From Tritrichomonas musculus (lineage: Eukaryota; Parabasalia; Tritrichomonadida; Tritrichomonadidae), in the NCBI GenBank assembly GCA_039105265.1, contig JAPFFF010000018.1, positions 62,001 through 126,000 on the forward strand: a stretch of DNA of 64,000 bases, read 5' to 3'. Below the pieces are notes generated by a model, which was not told the DNA's origin, did not search any database, and saw only the letters and a list, made by a program, of their open reading frames with translations. This document shows, in pieces, positions 33,401 through 43,171 of this stretch. Every line of letters begins with the position of its first letter. The stretch's first letter is position 1. Made by a program: the position numbers and the translations under genes.

Positions 33401-34165
33401 GAACCATTTATTACCAAAACAGTATTCATTAAATTTAAACTCCAAGCCAGTAGGTATATTATAATTATCATCTATGTTCCATTGTAGTAGCCAATACTTT
33501 TTATCATCCATTTGGACTTCGCTAGTTAGAGTTGGTTTGTAAAGATACAATACATCACTCTTATGTAGTTTCAATGCATTATCAGCTTTGATGATGGAAC
33601 ACTTGACTGTCTTCAGTGTTTGCAGTGAATCAGTTATGTACTCATTCATGATACTCAGCTCACCATTCATCCATAGAGTATATGGATTAAAATCAAGACC
33701 ACTATCAAAGGCTATATTGATGTATCCCATATTTGTGCTATTATTTATAGAACATCCATTTGCACTCTTTGTTATCATAGGAGAGTATACTTGTCCATCT
33801 TTGGCATAAATAAAGAATTCCTTAACTAAATTTCCATTTGTGTCATATATGATATTCTTTCTCAAAACCACTTTAAAGATATTGGTTTTTGCTGTTATTT
33901 CCTTCACTTTATTCATGAAATCCTCTGGTATGTTAACAAACTTTAGGATATGGTATTGTGTAGATGACTCGTATTGTATATTATTATTTTTGATATTAAA
34001 TTCTGGTATACCCTCTACTTCATTAAATAAATGCCCTGTCTGTACATATCCATCCAAATCACTCAGCGTTAATAATTCACTTGCTTTCCTAGTAGCATCT
34101 CCAACTTTAAATTGTATATCACCAATGAATCTTGTTGTAGTATCTTTCACTTGCTCTGAAGTCAT
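30470..34165 (-). CDS. Polinton giant structural-type protein 1
   Basis: A 1231-residue protein, paralogous to the neighbouring 1524-residue protein over its middle and end. Shared blocks: an NGNLVKEFFIYAKDGQ segment, a CFGNKWFLTWNGTKW segment, then NITSSKIITADNITTMRSDL, leading into coiled coil and a Gly/Ala-rich hydrophobic stretch (ALAFGVAGTVGSIGSIG). The carboxyl half has further coiled coil (KTKIENLERENTNLKAR, about residue 1090) and a beta-rich end. No enzyme motif. Length, repeats and coiled coils suggest a virion surface or fibre protein, but this is inference. The two giant genes are tandem, 29 bp apart. Confidence 0.75.
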   Translation of the reverse strand: MTSEQVKDTTTRFIGDIQFKVGDATRKASELLTLSDLDGYVQTGHLFNEVEGIPEFNIKNNNIQYESSTQYHILKFVNIPEDFMNKVKEITAKTNIFKVVLRKNIIYDTNGNLVKEFFIYAKDGQVYSPMITKSANGCSINNSTNMGYINIAFDSGLDFNPYTLWMNGELSIMNEYITDSLQTLKTVKCSIIKADNALKLHKSDVLYLYKPTLTSEVQMDDKKYWLLQWNIDDNYNIPTGLEFKFNEYCFGNKWFLTWNGTKWVGDNIQGNINGKMKNALNKENEYGEDGTYIRIKRSERNIMLIKKPDDYSIDNLLHYMIHGGKCKVENKLKLKTGEIEDFSKYGLGYQTSNGGINIYGYDIEAIRCYKTNGTGSDLDINLVEELYLDITLDGEIKANRFSMRPTGKIFDPKSDKKWYFITGILDSCEQVEYCYVSSTPNDSRNIKIYLFDEYVDPIDEVNWDPTTNPFEYIIRQQFYEVYPNPNAATTLYTDYNITSSKIITADNITTMRSDLNMVTNNVDVISYDVQEMNTTIESLKGRVSRTETVTQHLEEDVDNLRIVSWTALAFGVAGTVGSIGSIGMQLAPEGISFATGNGGGFLKRLFSRKSTKGLSDIVRNAINFMSGTVARSITKDITPIITWCEEEYKQLDELPYTDENDNPDTGTLTLSGAMDISNMFRESLKPAFKLLAEKVNELEAEFGYYPTLDEVVQKTDLVRDDIIDVVGKYVNGEVHLEAEDVITDGTIKARFLVQKVSEYNDVDYEENIVTINITGGTINYQGTTDFPSCTMNDKTFIISNPNKLRVGGISIKENTAKRRMEFTTNDLAYTCDIDALHKKIDTLHEQIEKNDTALATTLNEFPTVDEVNEALDELKNNMVNMDNLYTKEEADNKYALKTDISTVLKNSELQLNPDEKPSDDVLQKIMTDDDKPLSAQASAILTSLVAGEYNTMILDTCDEKYRSKNDLKVGNKIILPITIGPYEPEGLNDNYYYTSFVPFQEGAHLVGKTGTILDCDFDIIFRTDRTVNIHDTIAHVMDVMDTDGWLYYWEEATGVLYNYVGTYPVQVTLAEFGEEDQIALKSEYDELKTKIENLERENTNLKARLAALENLLTRIKYTFSVPNSNSIRYQFEKQLDAYEGTLYLNYNETKDNVTSEEEIKINISFNVNNTPTSEYQCEPTKIWLNNIEFPLSSSNLMVNPTANFILINTTFFTSNGILAEDNTKNEIHSLL

Positions 34166-34194
34166 TTAAATCTCTAAAAAAATTATTCCCTAAT

Positions 34195-37100
34195 CTACTC
34201 TATATTTGCACACTTCTTTTCCAATGCAGCAATTCTATTTGCTAATGATTCAATTATGGCATCCTTCTGTTGTAGCATCTCATTCACTTCAGTCTTCTTG
34301 TAATATTCATCCATATTAACATTATTAAATGCTTCCATATTTTTTGCTAATATCATGATTGGAAATTTCATGGAATCTCTCATCCTATTACAAATATCAA
34401 TTGTTGCAGATAAAGATAATACTGCCTTATCAGGATTAAACCAATTGTCTTTAAATTTTGTTGGGTCATCTAATCTTTTATAATCCTTTTCACACCATTT
34501 AATTAATGAGCCTAATATTTGTTTATCTGTAACTTTAACTACTTGTTCAGCTGCTAATGTTTGAACATCAGGTGCATGAACAATTACTGAAACCCATGGT
34601 GGTAATTCAGCTCCAGGGAATTCTCTATCTATTGTTTGTACTAATTCATTTAATTGATTAAATATTTGATCACACATTTCTTCATTTCCATCCCACATAT
34701 CTAAGTCCATGACTAAATCTCTATACTGATTCCAATAACTATTTAATAAATCTGGTTCAGCACCAATACTACCAACAACTTGATTAATTTGTCCAGCGTC
34801 TACATTTTGAATATTTGAAGTATCAGCATCTGGGTAAGTGTTTTGTAATTGTTCATAAGATAAATTAGATACATCATTCCCGTTATAAATAGTATGGACA
34901 CCGAATTCAATTCCAACAGTAGATACAGCCAAACCAATTGCACCTAATACAGCCATTGGAGTAGAGAATGAAAGTTTTATAGCACCGGCAACTTGAATAG
35001 CATTTACAGCTTGTTCTAAATATTGTGTTTTCATTATTTGTATAGCCATTTGTGTATTTAGTGTATTTACTTCCTTTCTTATTTTTGATACATCATAATT
35101 CATTACATCATAATTATTTGAAACAACATTTAAATCACTTCTCATTGTTGTAATGTTATCAGCTGTAATTATTTTTGAAGATGTGATGTTAAAATCAGTA
35201 TATAATGTTGAAGCTGCATCTGGCCTTGGCTTGATTTCATAAAATTGGTTTCTAATGATATATTGAAATGGATTTGTTTCAGGGTTCCAACTTATTTCTT
35301 CTATGGGGTCAACTAAATCTTTTCTTAAATATAATTCTATATCTCTTGATTTAATATTAGAGCCTTCCCATTTATAAGCAAGCTGTTCTATACAATCCAC
35401 TACTGGCTTTAAGTCAATGTAGGCCCTATCATTTTTAGTCGTCCTTCTAACTCCAGTGCTTTCAAAAGTAAATGTGTTTGATATACTTGAACCCCTCAAT
35501 GTTATTGTTAATGCTATTTTTTTAAGATTTAAGTAATTAAATTTCCCACTTGATAAATTACCAAATGTGAAATAAGTATTTAACATATCATATCCTTCAC
35601 AACTTTCTCCATTTAACTTTTTGTCAAATAGCCATTCAACATCATATAAAGCGCCGTCATCAGATTCTTCTTTATGTGTATACCAAATTGTTGTATCAAT
35701 AGTGCTGTTTTCAATTAAGCCATATAATAAACCATTACTACTTTCAGGGATTACAGAGTGATGCGTTTCTGAGTCTTTAATTAAAATGAAGCAACCAATA
35801 GCACCATCAGAGTTTTGTTTGGAATTGACCTTTCTTAATTTAGATGATACCTTACCTCTAAGCAATCCTTGACAATTATTATCTGTCCATTCTGATCCAT
35901 TCCATATTAATGTCCACTCATTACCAAAACAGAATTCTTTGAAACCAAATTCTAAACCATTAGGGATAACATAATCAGTTGGTATTTTATAGATGATTTT
36001 GCAGAATTCCTTTTCTACTTTATTTGTATCTGGTGCCTCTATTTCTAAGGTTTCTTCAGTAATAATATCAGGTAGATAAAGGTATAGGTTATCATTTTTG
36101 TGTAATCTTAATGCATTCTCTGCTTCAATAATATCACATCTTATTGTTGGTTCAACAGCTACCAATGAATCTTGTGATAATAGATATTGGATACTTATTT
36201 CTCCTTTGTGATAGAGTTTATAAGGATTAACCGTTGATATCTTATCAAATGCAATATAAAAACTATTCTTCATTGGTGATTCATCATTTCCAATACTCAT
36301 TACAGAATAAAAATCTGTATCTACGTTTCTTGAAATTACAGGATTATATGGCTGCCCATCTTTTACATATATGAAGAACTCTTTCATTAAATTACCATCA
36401 ACATCATACAAGATATTTGTTCTCAATATTATTCTAAACATTTTTGTTGTATCAGTTATTCTTGTGATTGCACTCTTTAATTCATCAGGTATTTTAATTA
36501 GTAGGACACTATAGTCTTTATCATTTAATATCATTGAATCCATAACTAAATCTTTGCTCTTAACATTAAAAAAAGGATATCCAGGTTCATGAGAGAAATC
36601 AGTAGTAACAATACCTCCACTTGGTACAGAATCACAAAGAATTTTACCATTGACTTCTAAATCTCCTTTAATAATATATTTACCAAGTACTGGTTTAGTT
36701 TCATCTAATGTTGGAATATCATCACAGATATCAACACCATAACATTCCAATACTTTTTCAAATGAAAGTGCATTATTGACAAAATCTGGTAAAGCAATTG
36801 ATGTTCCAGTAGATTTATCGTTTGAAAACAGTGCTAATGGTGAAGCTGGATTATTTTCATTCTCTAGAATTGGCTTCCATATCCATTGTTTTCTTTCTTC
36901 ATTCCACTCTATTTTTCCAAAGAGATGTAATAATGAATTTCTTATTTCAACGATATCTATCATTTCACGGCTATGTATTGTACGCCATCCATCAACTCCA
37001 TCAAAATGTTGCGTCATTATCACCCATTCTTCATGTTCAACATCCCATATGAAATTGTCTGGTGGGTTTAAAATGGAATCTGTTCTCCAATTATCTAGAA

Positions 37101-38769
37101 AATCTTGGCCATGTTCTTGCCATTGTGTATCCATGATATTCCATGCAAACAATGGACCAAAGGCTTCTTGATTATTTCTAATCCTATTTGGTATATAAAT
37201 CGATTCATTCTCTGTATAGTGATCATAATATGAATACCATTGCCACTCTTGATATCTGTCGCTCCATCGTAAATAACCATTTTCATCATTCTCATATATC
37301 TTCAGAAGATTATACGCAATGTATTCACTATCCATTTCATATCTCCATGTTGGTGAAATATTATCATGAACATTATCAATCATCACCCATTCTCCATGCA
37401 CTAAATCCCAAATATAATTTATTGGAACACTAGCTTGTCTGTTTTCTCTCCATCCTTCAGGTCTATCAAACTCATCTATTATTTCTTCCCATTCTTTCCA
37501 TAACACATTCCATACGTAATTATAATCATGATGTTTTCCACGGTCCGAACTTCTATCTTGTGCATCTCGATAAAAAATCGTTTGAGTAAATACATCTTGA
37601 GTAGACTCAACTGCTCTGTCTATGAAGAGACGATTTTGATTGTTTTGTAAATCTCGGATATGATTTTCTAAGTGATCTCTCATCTGTAGTATGCGATTTA
37701 TATCTTCTCCTCCGCCACCTTGATTGCATTTACAGGATTTAATTTTGAGGACATAATCATGCAAATCATTATGAGCTTGCGTTAAATTGTTTAAGCTTGA
37801 GTACACATTATTTAAGTATTCTCCAAGAGTGATAGTTTCAGATGTACCGTCATCTTCAACAATAGTTATTCGTAAACTATCAGCATCTTTTATGGTTTTA
37901 ATATAGTTGACTCCTTTCTTTATCATTACTTCAACCAAGTATTGTGCTAGGAAAGCACCCATAAATAGTTTAATATTTGCATAATTATCTTTTTGGTTTT
38001 GCATGTATATATCAATAAACTCACCCGGGTTGCTTACCTCTATCAATTGATCTGCCTTAACTTCAACATTACTATTTTTATATCTGTATCCTATTGTCTT
38101 GAGCGTATTGTCCTGAAGATTATAATGATATTGTTTTGTCCCATTTATAAACTTTATCCAGTTTGTTTTGTTAAATGTATCATATAATATTCTTGTGGTA
38201 TTTTGATTATTCTTTTCATTCTTAATGATATTCTTCAATATACTAGCTAGATTATGAAACGGAAGGTGTTGGAATTCATCTGTTGGAGTTTGAACATACT
38301 TTATAACATCACATTGCCCTTTATCTTCATCCAATACTACTTGTTCATATCCGTCAGCTGCACACATCAATTCATTATACATTTCATGAATGGCCTCACA
38401 AGTTTTTGATTCCCCTTCGATAATGTCATTAAATGTATTAACACAAAATTCTTCTTTGATCAGCTCTCTGTTGGATTCCTCTAATATACTTTTCTTTATT
38501 GGGGCTCGATATTCAAGTATTTGTGTAGATTTTTCAGTTATTGGAATGTCACCGAATCCTTCAAGACTGCCTCCATTTTCAATGTAACCGTTAACTACTC
38601 GGGCGTCTACTTCACTCTTATTATACAGACAATTGAACTTTGGATATACATTAGGCTTATCTTCTTGAATGATATTTATTTTTTCATCTTCTCCTACACC
38701 TATTTCGAAACCATTTGCTTTAAGTTTTGTTGCCACCTTGCTCTTTGCTGAATATAGTGTCAAAGACAT
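34195..38769 (-). CDS. Polinton giant structural-type protein 2 with Trp-rich repeats
   Basis: The largest protein of the element, 1524 residues. Residues about 415-635 contain about five imperfect 45-55-residue repeats with Trp at fixed places, of the type F.WDVEHEEWVIM...FDG..GWR. The later part (about 730-1230) carries the same core as the 1231-residue neighbour (NGNLMKEFFIYVKDGQ, CFGNEWTLIWNGSEW, NITSSKIITADNITTMRSDL). It is followed by a hydrophobic Gly/Ala segment and a terminal coiled coil (ESLANRIAALEKKC). The repeats could be carbohydrate- or protein-binding modules. A receptor-binding or fibre role is plausible but unproven. Its start codon lies 19 bp from a divergently read gene. 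Confidence 0.75.
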   Translation of the reverse strand: MSLTLYSAKSKVATKLKANGFEIGVGEDEKINIIQEDKPNVYPKFNCLYNKSEVDARVVNGYIENGGSLEGFGDIPITEKSTQILEYRAPIKKSILEESNRELIKEEFCVNTFNDIIEGESKTCEAIHEMYNELMCAADGYEQVVLDEDKGQCDVIKYVQTPTDEFQHLPFHNLASILKNIIKNEKNNQNTTRILYDTFNKTNWIKFINGTKQYHYNLQDNTLKTIGYRYKNSNVEVKADQLIEVSNPGEFIDIYMQNQKDNYANIKLFMGAFLAQYLVEVMIKKGVNYIKTIKDADSLRITIVEDDGTSETITLGEYLNNVYSSLNNLTQAHNDLHDYVLKIKSCKCNQGGGGEDINRILQMRDHLENHIRDLQNNQNRLFIDRAVESTQDVFTQTIFYRDAQDRSSDRGKHHDYNYVWNVLWKEWEEIIDEFDRPEGWRENRQASVPINYIWDLVHGEWVMIDNVHDNISPTWRYEMDSEYIAYNLLKIYENDENGYLRWSDRYQEWQWYSYYDHYTENESIYIPNRIRNNQEAFGPLFAWNIMDTQWQEHGQDFLDNWRTDSILNPPDNFIWDVEHEEWVIMTQHFDGVDGWRTIHSREMIDIVEIRNSLLHLFGKIEWNEERKQWIWKPILENENNPASPLALFSNDKSTGTSIALPDFVNNALSFEKVLECYGVDICDDIPTLDETKPVLGKYIIKGDLEVNGKILCDSVPSGGIVTTDFSHEPGYPFFNVKSKDLVMDSMILNDKDYSVLLIKIPDELKSAITRITDTTKMFRIILRTNILYDVDGNLMKEFFIYVKDGQPYNPVISRNVDTDFYSVMSIGNDESPMKNSFYIAFDKISTVNPYKLYHKGEISIQYLLSQDSLVAVEPTIRCDIIEAENALRLHKNDNLYLYLPDIITEETLEIEAPDTNKVEKEFCKIIYKIPTDYVIPNGLEFGFKEFCFGNEWTLIWNGSEWTDNNCQGLLRGKVSSKLRKVNSKQNSDGAIGCFILIKDSETHHSVIPESSNGLLYGLIENSTIDTTIWYTHKEESDDGALYDVEWLFDKKLNGESCEGYDMLNTYFTFGNLSSGKFNYLNLKKIALTITLRGSSISNTFTFESTGVRRTTKNDRAYIDLKPVVDCIEQLAYKWEGSNIKSRDIELYLRKDLVDPIEEISWNPETNPFQYIIRNQFYEIKPRPDAASTLYTDFNITSSKIITADNITTMRSDLNVVSNNYDVMNYDVSKIRKEVNTLNTQMAIQIMKTQYLEQAVNAIQVAGAIKLSFSTPMAVLGAIGLAVSTVGIEFGVHTIYNGNDVSNLSYEQLQNTYPDADTSNIQNVDAGQINQVVGSIGAEPDLLNSYWNQYRDLVMDLDMWDGNEEMCDQIFNQLNELVQTIDREFPGAELPPWVSVIVHAPDVQTLAAEQVVKVTDKQILGSLIKWCEKDYKRLDDPTKFKDNWFNPDKAVLSLSATIDICNRMRDSMKFPIMILAKNMEAFNNVNMDEYYKKTEVNEMLQQKDAIIESLANRIAALEKKCANIE

Positions 38770-38788
38770 TTTTCTTTGAAAATAAATT

Positions 38789-39523
38789 ATGTTGTATTCG
38801 GTTCAGAGCCAACCAGGTAATTACAATACTGTAAGACTTAATATTGATATACCATGGAAATGCCCATACGTGAAGTATTATGTTTCATCTATTAATACCA
38901 AGGCAAACATATTAATGACAACGGATGATGATTATTTAATATTTGAATCATCACTCGGAGAAGTAAAAATAGAATTTGATGAAATGTATGCTTACTCCTT
39001 TAACTACTTAGTCAAATGCCTAAATGCAAATCAGACTGTAATCGAGTTCAAGAATATCAATAATAGAACCATTTCACTAAAACCAGTCCAAAATGTAACT
39101 TTCAAGGAAGGTAGTCATAGAGCGAAATTGATTACTGGTTTGTTCAATACTAAACCAGGGCATATATTTCCAAATGGAGTTGAGTGCGAGGTACCTGATC
39201 TACCTATACTTGATTTTGCCAATAAGTTGTATTTAGTTTCATTGCAGGGGGTAGCAACTCATTCATCAATTGGAGACCAAGAATATACCCCAAGCATCCT
39301 TGCAAACATTGACACATTGATAATGGATCAAGAGGCAATGATAGTTAACTATGACATGACTAAGCCAATAAAAATAAAAGTTAATACGGATTCATTAAAA
39401 TATTTGGAAATGAGATTAGTTGATTTCATGTTTCAACCAGTAATATTAAAATCTCCTCTCTTCATTACCTTAAAAATAAAACCAAGCCAAGAGGCTGATA
39501 TATATGACATCCTTACTAAATGA
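38789..39523 (+). CDS. Polinton candidate minor capsid (penton) protein
   Basis: A 244-residue, beta-rich protein with no helical stretches of note. It ends in a strand pattern (LEMRLVDFMFQP, then SPLFITLKIKP) like the carboxyl end of viral jelly-roll minor capsid proteins, where a segment defining a local bulge precedes a final 'TL.I' strand. Size matches single-jelly-roll penton proteins of Polintons and virophages (about 250). No sequence motif proves it. It is read away from the giant genes and overlaps the tail of the GIY-YIG gene by 8 bp. Confidence 0.45.
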   Translation: MLYSVQSQPGNYNTVRLNIDIPWKCPYVKYYVSSINTKANILMTTDDDYLIFESSLGEVKIEFDEMYAYSFNYLVKCLNANQTVIEFKNINNRTISLKPVQNVTFKEGSHRAKLITGLFNTKPGHIFPNGVECEVPDLPILDFANKLYLVSLQGVATHSSIGDQEYTPSILANIDTLIMDQEAMIVNYDMTKPIKIKVNTDSLKYLEMRLVDFMFQPVILKSPLFITLKIKPSQEADIYDILTK

Positions 39524-39839
39524 TAGCTCTGGGACAATGATATTGGATATAAGTCCGAATAATATATATCATTTCATTCACATTCCCAACAAAGTACTCA
39601 TTTCCTATAAATGCTGTTCCATCTCTTGTTGTTGGTCTCGTATAATTTTCTTCAAATATTGTTATTAATTCTTTTTCCACTTTTACTGAATCACTTACTG
39701 CTTCAATTATATATACTTCGCTGTCTTTTGGATATTGTCCCATTCTTGTTGCAATCTTATTTGTTCTACCAATTTTGTATACAGGTTGATTAGAATAAGA
39801 AAATTCTCTTTCACGAATCAAATATATGTATTCTACCAT
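39516..39839 (-). CDS. GIY-YIG-type nuclease
   Basis: A 107-residue protein. YIYLIREREF followed by VYKIGRT and an Arg-x-x-x-YP segment matches the compact GIY-YIG fold of T5orf172-type domains found in viruses of protists; VEKELITIFEENY matches the conserved Glu-bearing helix. Such domains cut DNA and can be homing nucleases. The gene is convergent with the candidate penton gene and divergent from the polymerase gene, with 55 bp between starts. Confidence 0.7.
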   Translation of the reverse strand: MVEYIYLIREREFSYSNQPVYKIGRTNKIATRMGQYPKDSEVYIIEAVSDSVKVEKELITIFEENYTRPTTRDGTAFIGNEYFVGNVNEMIYIIRTYIQYHCPRAII

Positions 39840-39894
39840 TTTAGGGTTAATAAATATTTAGCGTGATATTTTTTTATTTCTTATTTACACTTAA

Positions 39895-42800
39895 ATGACA
39901 TACCTCTTTGATATATCAGTTGACCTCTATTCGACTGCAAGAACGGAAGCAAGAAAAGAGTATAAGCAAAGGGTGAAAGACGTAAGAGACAAACGAAAGT
40001 TCAAGAAATATTTGAAAGAATTCATGACCAAGGCTAAGAAAGAAATATCATTTGACATAGATATAGGAGATGATGAGGATAAGAGACTTGCTTTCACTGA
40101 AACATTAAGACAATTACACAAAGAGAATAAGAAGAATATAGTAGTAAAAAGCGAATCATTAGGTGGTGAGGAATACAAATGGTTTACACTTTCCAAGGCA
40201 CGAAGATTAGATTCAACAATAGGACATATATCAGGGACAATAGACTTGAATGATGACTGTTCAGACAATAATCCTTGGGTTGGCAATGTATTCATCCCTG
40301 CAAAATACCAGTTGCTTTTCATTAAAAATAGAAAGAGAGGCAAGCAAACATCATTCACTATTAATAAAGAAGATAATAAAGGTAAGTTGTATGAAGAAGA
40401 AGTTGAAGTCGACGAAGATTATCGCGATAATCCAGAAGGTGGATTCTTCCCTTATATTAATCTCTCTGATTTAGACTTATCACAGTACCAAATATTCAAG
40501 ACAGTTGATAAGAAGAACTATAAAGACAATTGTTTGGTATATGCTTGCATTCAGTCTGGAGTATTCACTGATGAGGAAATTAATTATTTACGCTTTATGG
40601 TCAAGACTAGGTTAATCCCTAATAACTTGATATACGATATAGCCAAGCAGTTTAAATGCCATTTTGTTGTAAGAAGGATTAATGAGGGAAAAGATGTAGT
40701 AAACCAACAAGAAATAAAAATAGATACAAGAAAGAGACCATGGGCCAAAGAGTTTGACCGAATTGTTGACTTATTACTGTACAAGAACCATTACATGATA
40801 TATAAACCCCTAAATGGTGTTAAACCTATGGCAATATTTCGCAAGCTATTTAAAGAAAGAAAGTTCAGAGAAATTAAGTCCTGTGAAATGAATATCTTAG
40901 CAACGAATGAATACAACTCTCACTTAGCGGATTATACGGACCTTGAATATGATCCTGAATTGTGCTGTAAACTAATAGATTCATCAGAGACGAAAAAGGA
41001 GAGAGAGTGGAGTAAGATTTATTATTCTGATTTTGAAACTAATACCACTGTATCACCCCATATGCCTTATCTAAATATTACTGTGTACAGGACCAAAGAG
41101 TTGATTCATAAAATGATATTTGATGGGGAGAATATCGCTGACAGATTACTAAAGTCATTGGAGAACAATTCTCTCATTTACTTCCATAACCTTAAATATG
41201 ATGCTTGTTTCTTTATAAATACTCCTGGATGGGATGTACAAATAACAGAGAGAAGTGGAACGAATCTGCAAATAGTCATGACAAAGTATAAACCTAACAA
41301 GAGATTAACTTTCCGCAATAGCTACTCTATCATCCCTGCTGCATTAGCTTCATTTGGTAAGATGTTTCAGTTACCAGTTCATAAAGAGGTAATGGCATAT
41401 AAAATATATACTGAAAGGAACATAAATAGGAAAACTGTCTCTGCGCTTGAATTTCAACTACAGTATTACTTAGAGAACCAAGACAAGAAACCATTGACAC
41501 AGATAAAACAAGACTGGAAGCAATTAATAGATAATGCAAAAGCTTGTGGTGCATATGTTGGAGGAGCTATTGATATTATGAAGTATGCCATCTATTATTG
41601 CAAACTGGATTGTATAGTATTAATGAAGGGAGTAGAGAAATTTAATAGAGATCTGGTAGAAGTATTTAAGCAGACGAAGACAAAGATGCTTGATGTCCAT
41701 AACTTTATATCCATTAGCTCTATTGGCTACTATTATGCATATAAATTTGGTTGCTTTGATGGGTGTTATCAACTTAGTGGTAAACCACAAAACTTCATTC
41801 AGAGATGCGTTAGTGGAGGTAGAACAATGACAGCTAATAATGAAAAGCAATATATAGAGGAAAGGATACAAGATTTTGATGCAGTCAGTTTATATCCTAG
41901 TGCAATGAGTATTATGTCTGGTGTACCTAAAGGAGTGCCTGAAGTAATCCCATATGGCGTGAGTACAAAGGAATTATTAGATTTTGATCAGTTCTTCATT
42001 GAAATCAATATCAAGAAGATCAAGTGCAAGGCTGATAAACCATATAAATTTGGACAAATATTTAGTAGGAATGATCAAGGGTCAAAAATATTTAACAACA
42101 ATCCTATCAACAATTATTACATAGACAAGAGAGCTTTTATGGACTTGATGGAATTTTATGATTTCGATTATGAGTTTATTAGAAGATATTACTTTGACAA
42201 AGGATTCAACAACAAGATTAATGTATTTATAGAGAAATTGTTCAATCTAAGAAGGAGATACCAAGATGCTAACAATCCATTGCAGCAAACCATTAAACTA
42301 CTTCTTAATTCCATTTACGGAAAATCTATCCTAAAGGCAACAACAACTGAAACTAAATGCATACCAAAAGATAAGGCAATAAAGTACATATGGAAGAACT
42401 ATAATTACATAACAGAGGTGATAGAGAACAAGTCAATTGATAATGTATATGTTAAGAAGGTTAAACCAATAAACAGTCATTTTAATTTACCTCATTTTGG
42501 TGCTAGTGTCTTGTCATGGAGCAAACATCTTATGAATAGGGTAATGAGTACTGCTGAGCAAAATGGAATAGACATATACTATACTGATACAGATAGCGTA
42601 CACGTTAGAGAAATTGATGTTCCAAGGATAGCTGAGGTGTTCAAGAAAAAATATGGGAAGGAATTGATTGGTAAGAAGATGACACAGTTTCATTGTGACT
42701 TTGATTCGTTTAATGGTGCTGTCGGTAGTGTTCATTCCAGGAAATTAATAGCATTAGGAAAGAAAAGTTACTTAGATATCCTAGTTGATGAAAAAGGTAA

Positions 42801-43014
42801 TGAAGGCTATCACATTAGATTAAAAGGCTTGCCCAGACAATGTATATTAAACAAGTGTAAACGAATGGGTATTACAGTAGAGGAGTTATATGAAAGGATG
42901 TATCACGGGGAGGAAATAACATTTAATTTATTAGATGGTGCTAACTGTTTTAGGAAATCATCTTCTTACCAACAAATTAATATTCCGGTTTTCACAAGAA
43001 AGATCAAATTCTAA
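39895..43014 (+). CDS. polB: Protein-primed family B DNA polymerase
   Basis: A 1039-residue polymerase that replicates the element. Exonuclease motif with DFE at about 378-380; polymerase motif A DAVSLYPSA (about 661-669), motif B LLNSIYGKS (about 802-810) and motif C YTDTDSVHV (about 895-903). The order and the DTD match protein-primed PolBs of Polintons. The amino part has an OTU-protease-like pattern: DNCLVYAC (about 209) and NHYMIY (about 298), as reported for several Polinton polymerases; it may be proteolytic or structural. The gene starts the only rightward operon-like pair, followed by the primase-helicase. Confidence 0.95.
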   Translation: MTYLFDISVDLYSTARTEARKEYKQRVKDVRDKRKFKKYLKEFMTKAKKEISFDIDIGDDEDKRLAFTETLRQLHKENKKNIVVKSESLGGEEYKWFTLSKARRLDSTIGHISGTIDLNDDCSDNNPWVGNVFIPAKYQLLFIKNRKRGKQTSFTINKEDNKGKLYEEEVEVDEDYRDNPEGGFFPYINLSDLDLSQYQIFKTVDKKNYKDNCLVYACIQSGVFTDEEINYLRFMVKTRLIPNNLIYDIAKQFKCHFVVRRINEGKDVVNQQEIKIDTRKRPWAKEFDRIVDLLLYKNHYMIYKPLNGVKPMAIFRKLFKERKFREIKSCEMNILATNEYNSHLADYTDLEYDPELCCKLIDSSETKKEREWSKIYYSDFETNTTVSPHMPYLNITVYRTKELIHKMIFDGENIADRLLKSLENNSLIYFHNLKYDACFFINTPGWDVQITERSGTNLQIVMTKYKPNKRLTFRNSYSIIPAALASFGKMFQLPVHKEVMAYKIYTERNINRKTVSALEFQLQYYLENQDKKPLTQIKQDWKQLIDNAKACGAYVGGAIDIMKYAIYYCKLDCIVLMKGVEKFNRDLVEVFKQTKTKMLDVHNFISISSIGYYYAYKFGCFDGCYQLSGKPQNFIQRCVSGGRTMTANNEKQYIEERIQDFDAVSLYPSAMSIMSGVPKGVPEVIPYGVSTKELLDFDQFFIEINIKKIKCKADKPYKFGQIFSRNDQGSKIFNNNPINNYYIDKRAFMDLMEFYDFDYEFIRRYYFDKGFNNKINVFIEKLFNLRRRYQDANNPLQQTIKLLLNSIYGKSILKATTTETKCIPKDKAIKYIWKNYNYITEVIENKSIDNVYVKKVKPINSHFNLPHFGASVLSWSKHLMNRVMSTAEQNGIDIYYTDTDSVHVREIDVPRIAEVFKKKYGKELIGKKMTQFHCDFDSFNGAVGSVHSRKLIALGKKSYLDILVDEKGNEGYHIRLKGLPRQCILNKCKRMGITVEELYERMYHGEEITFNLLDGANCFRKSSSYQQINIPVFTRKIKF

Positions 43015-43171
43015 AAAAGCTTTGTTATATTTTTGGTTTGGCTATTGTCACTGTGTCACTGGATGTCACCGGATAAATCAGTTCGTGAAAAATGGAGCGG
43101 ACAGATGACAGATGACAGATTTCATTTTATTTTTTTAATTAATTTTTTTCCATTAATACACATAAACAAAT
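43015..43171 (+). promoter_or_regulatory. Spacer with left copy of the 85-bp inverted repeat
   Basis: Between polymerase and primase-helicase genes. Directly after the polymerase stop lies TTTGTTATATTTTTGG, nearly the same as after the helicase stop. Then comes 43035-43119, the left arm of an 85-bp inverted repeat with internal short repeats (TGTCACTG/GTCACTGG, and ACAGATG twice). Confidence 0.75.
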
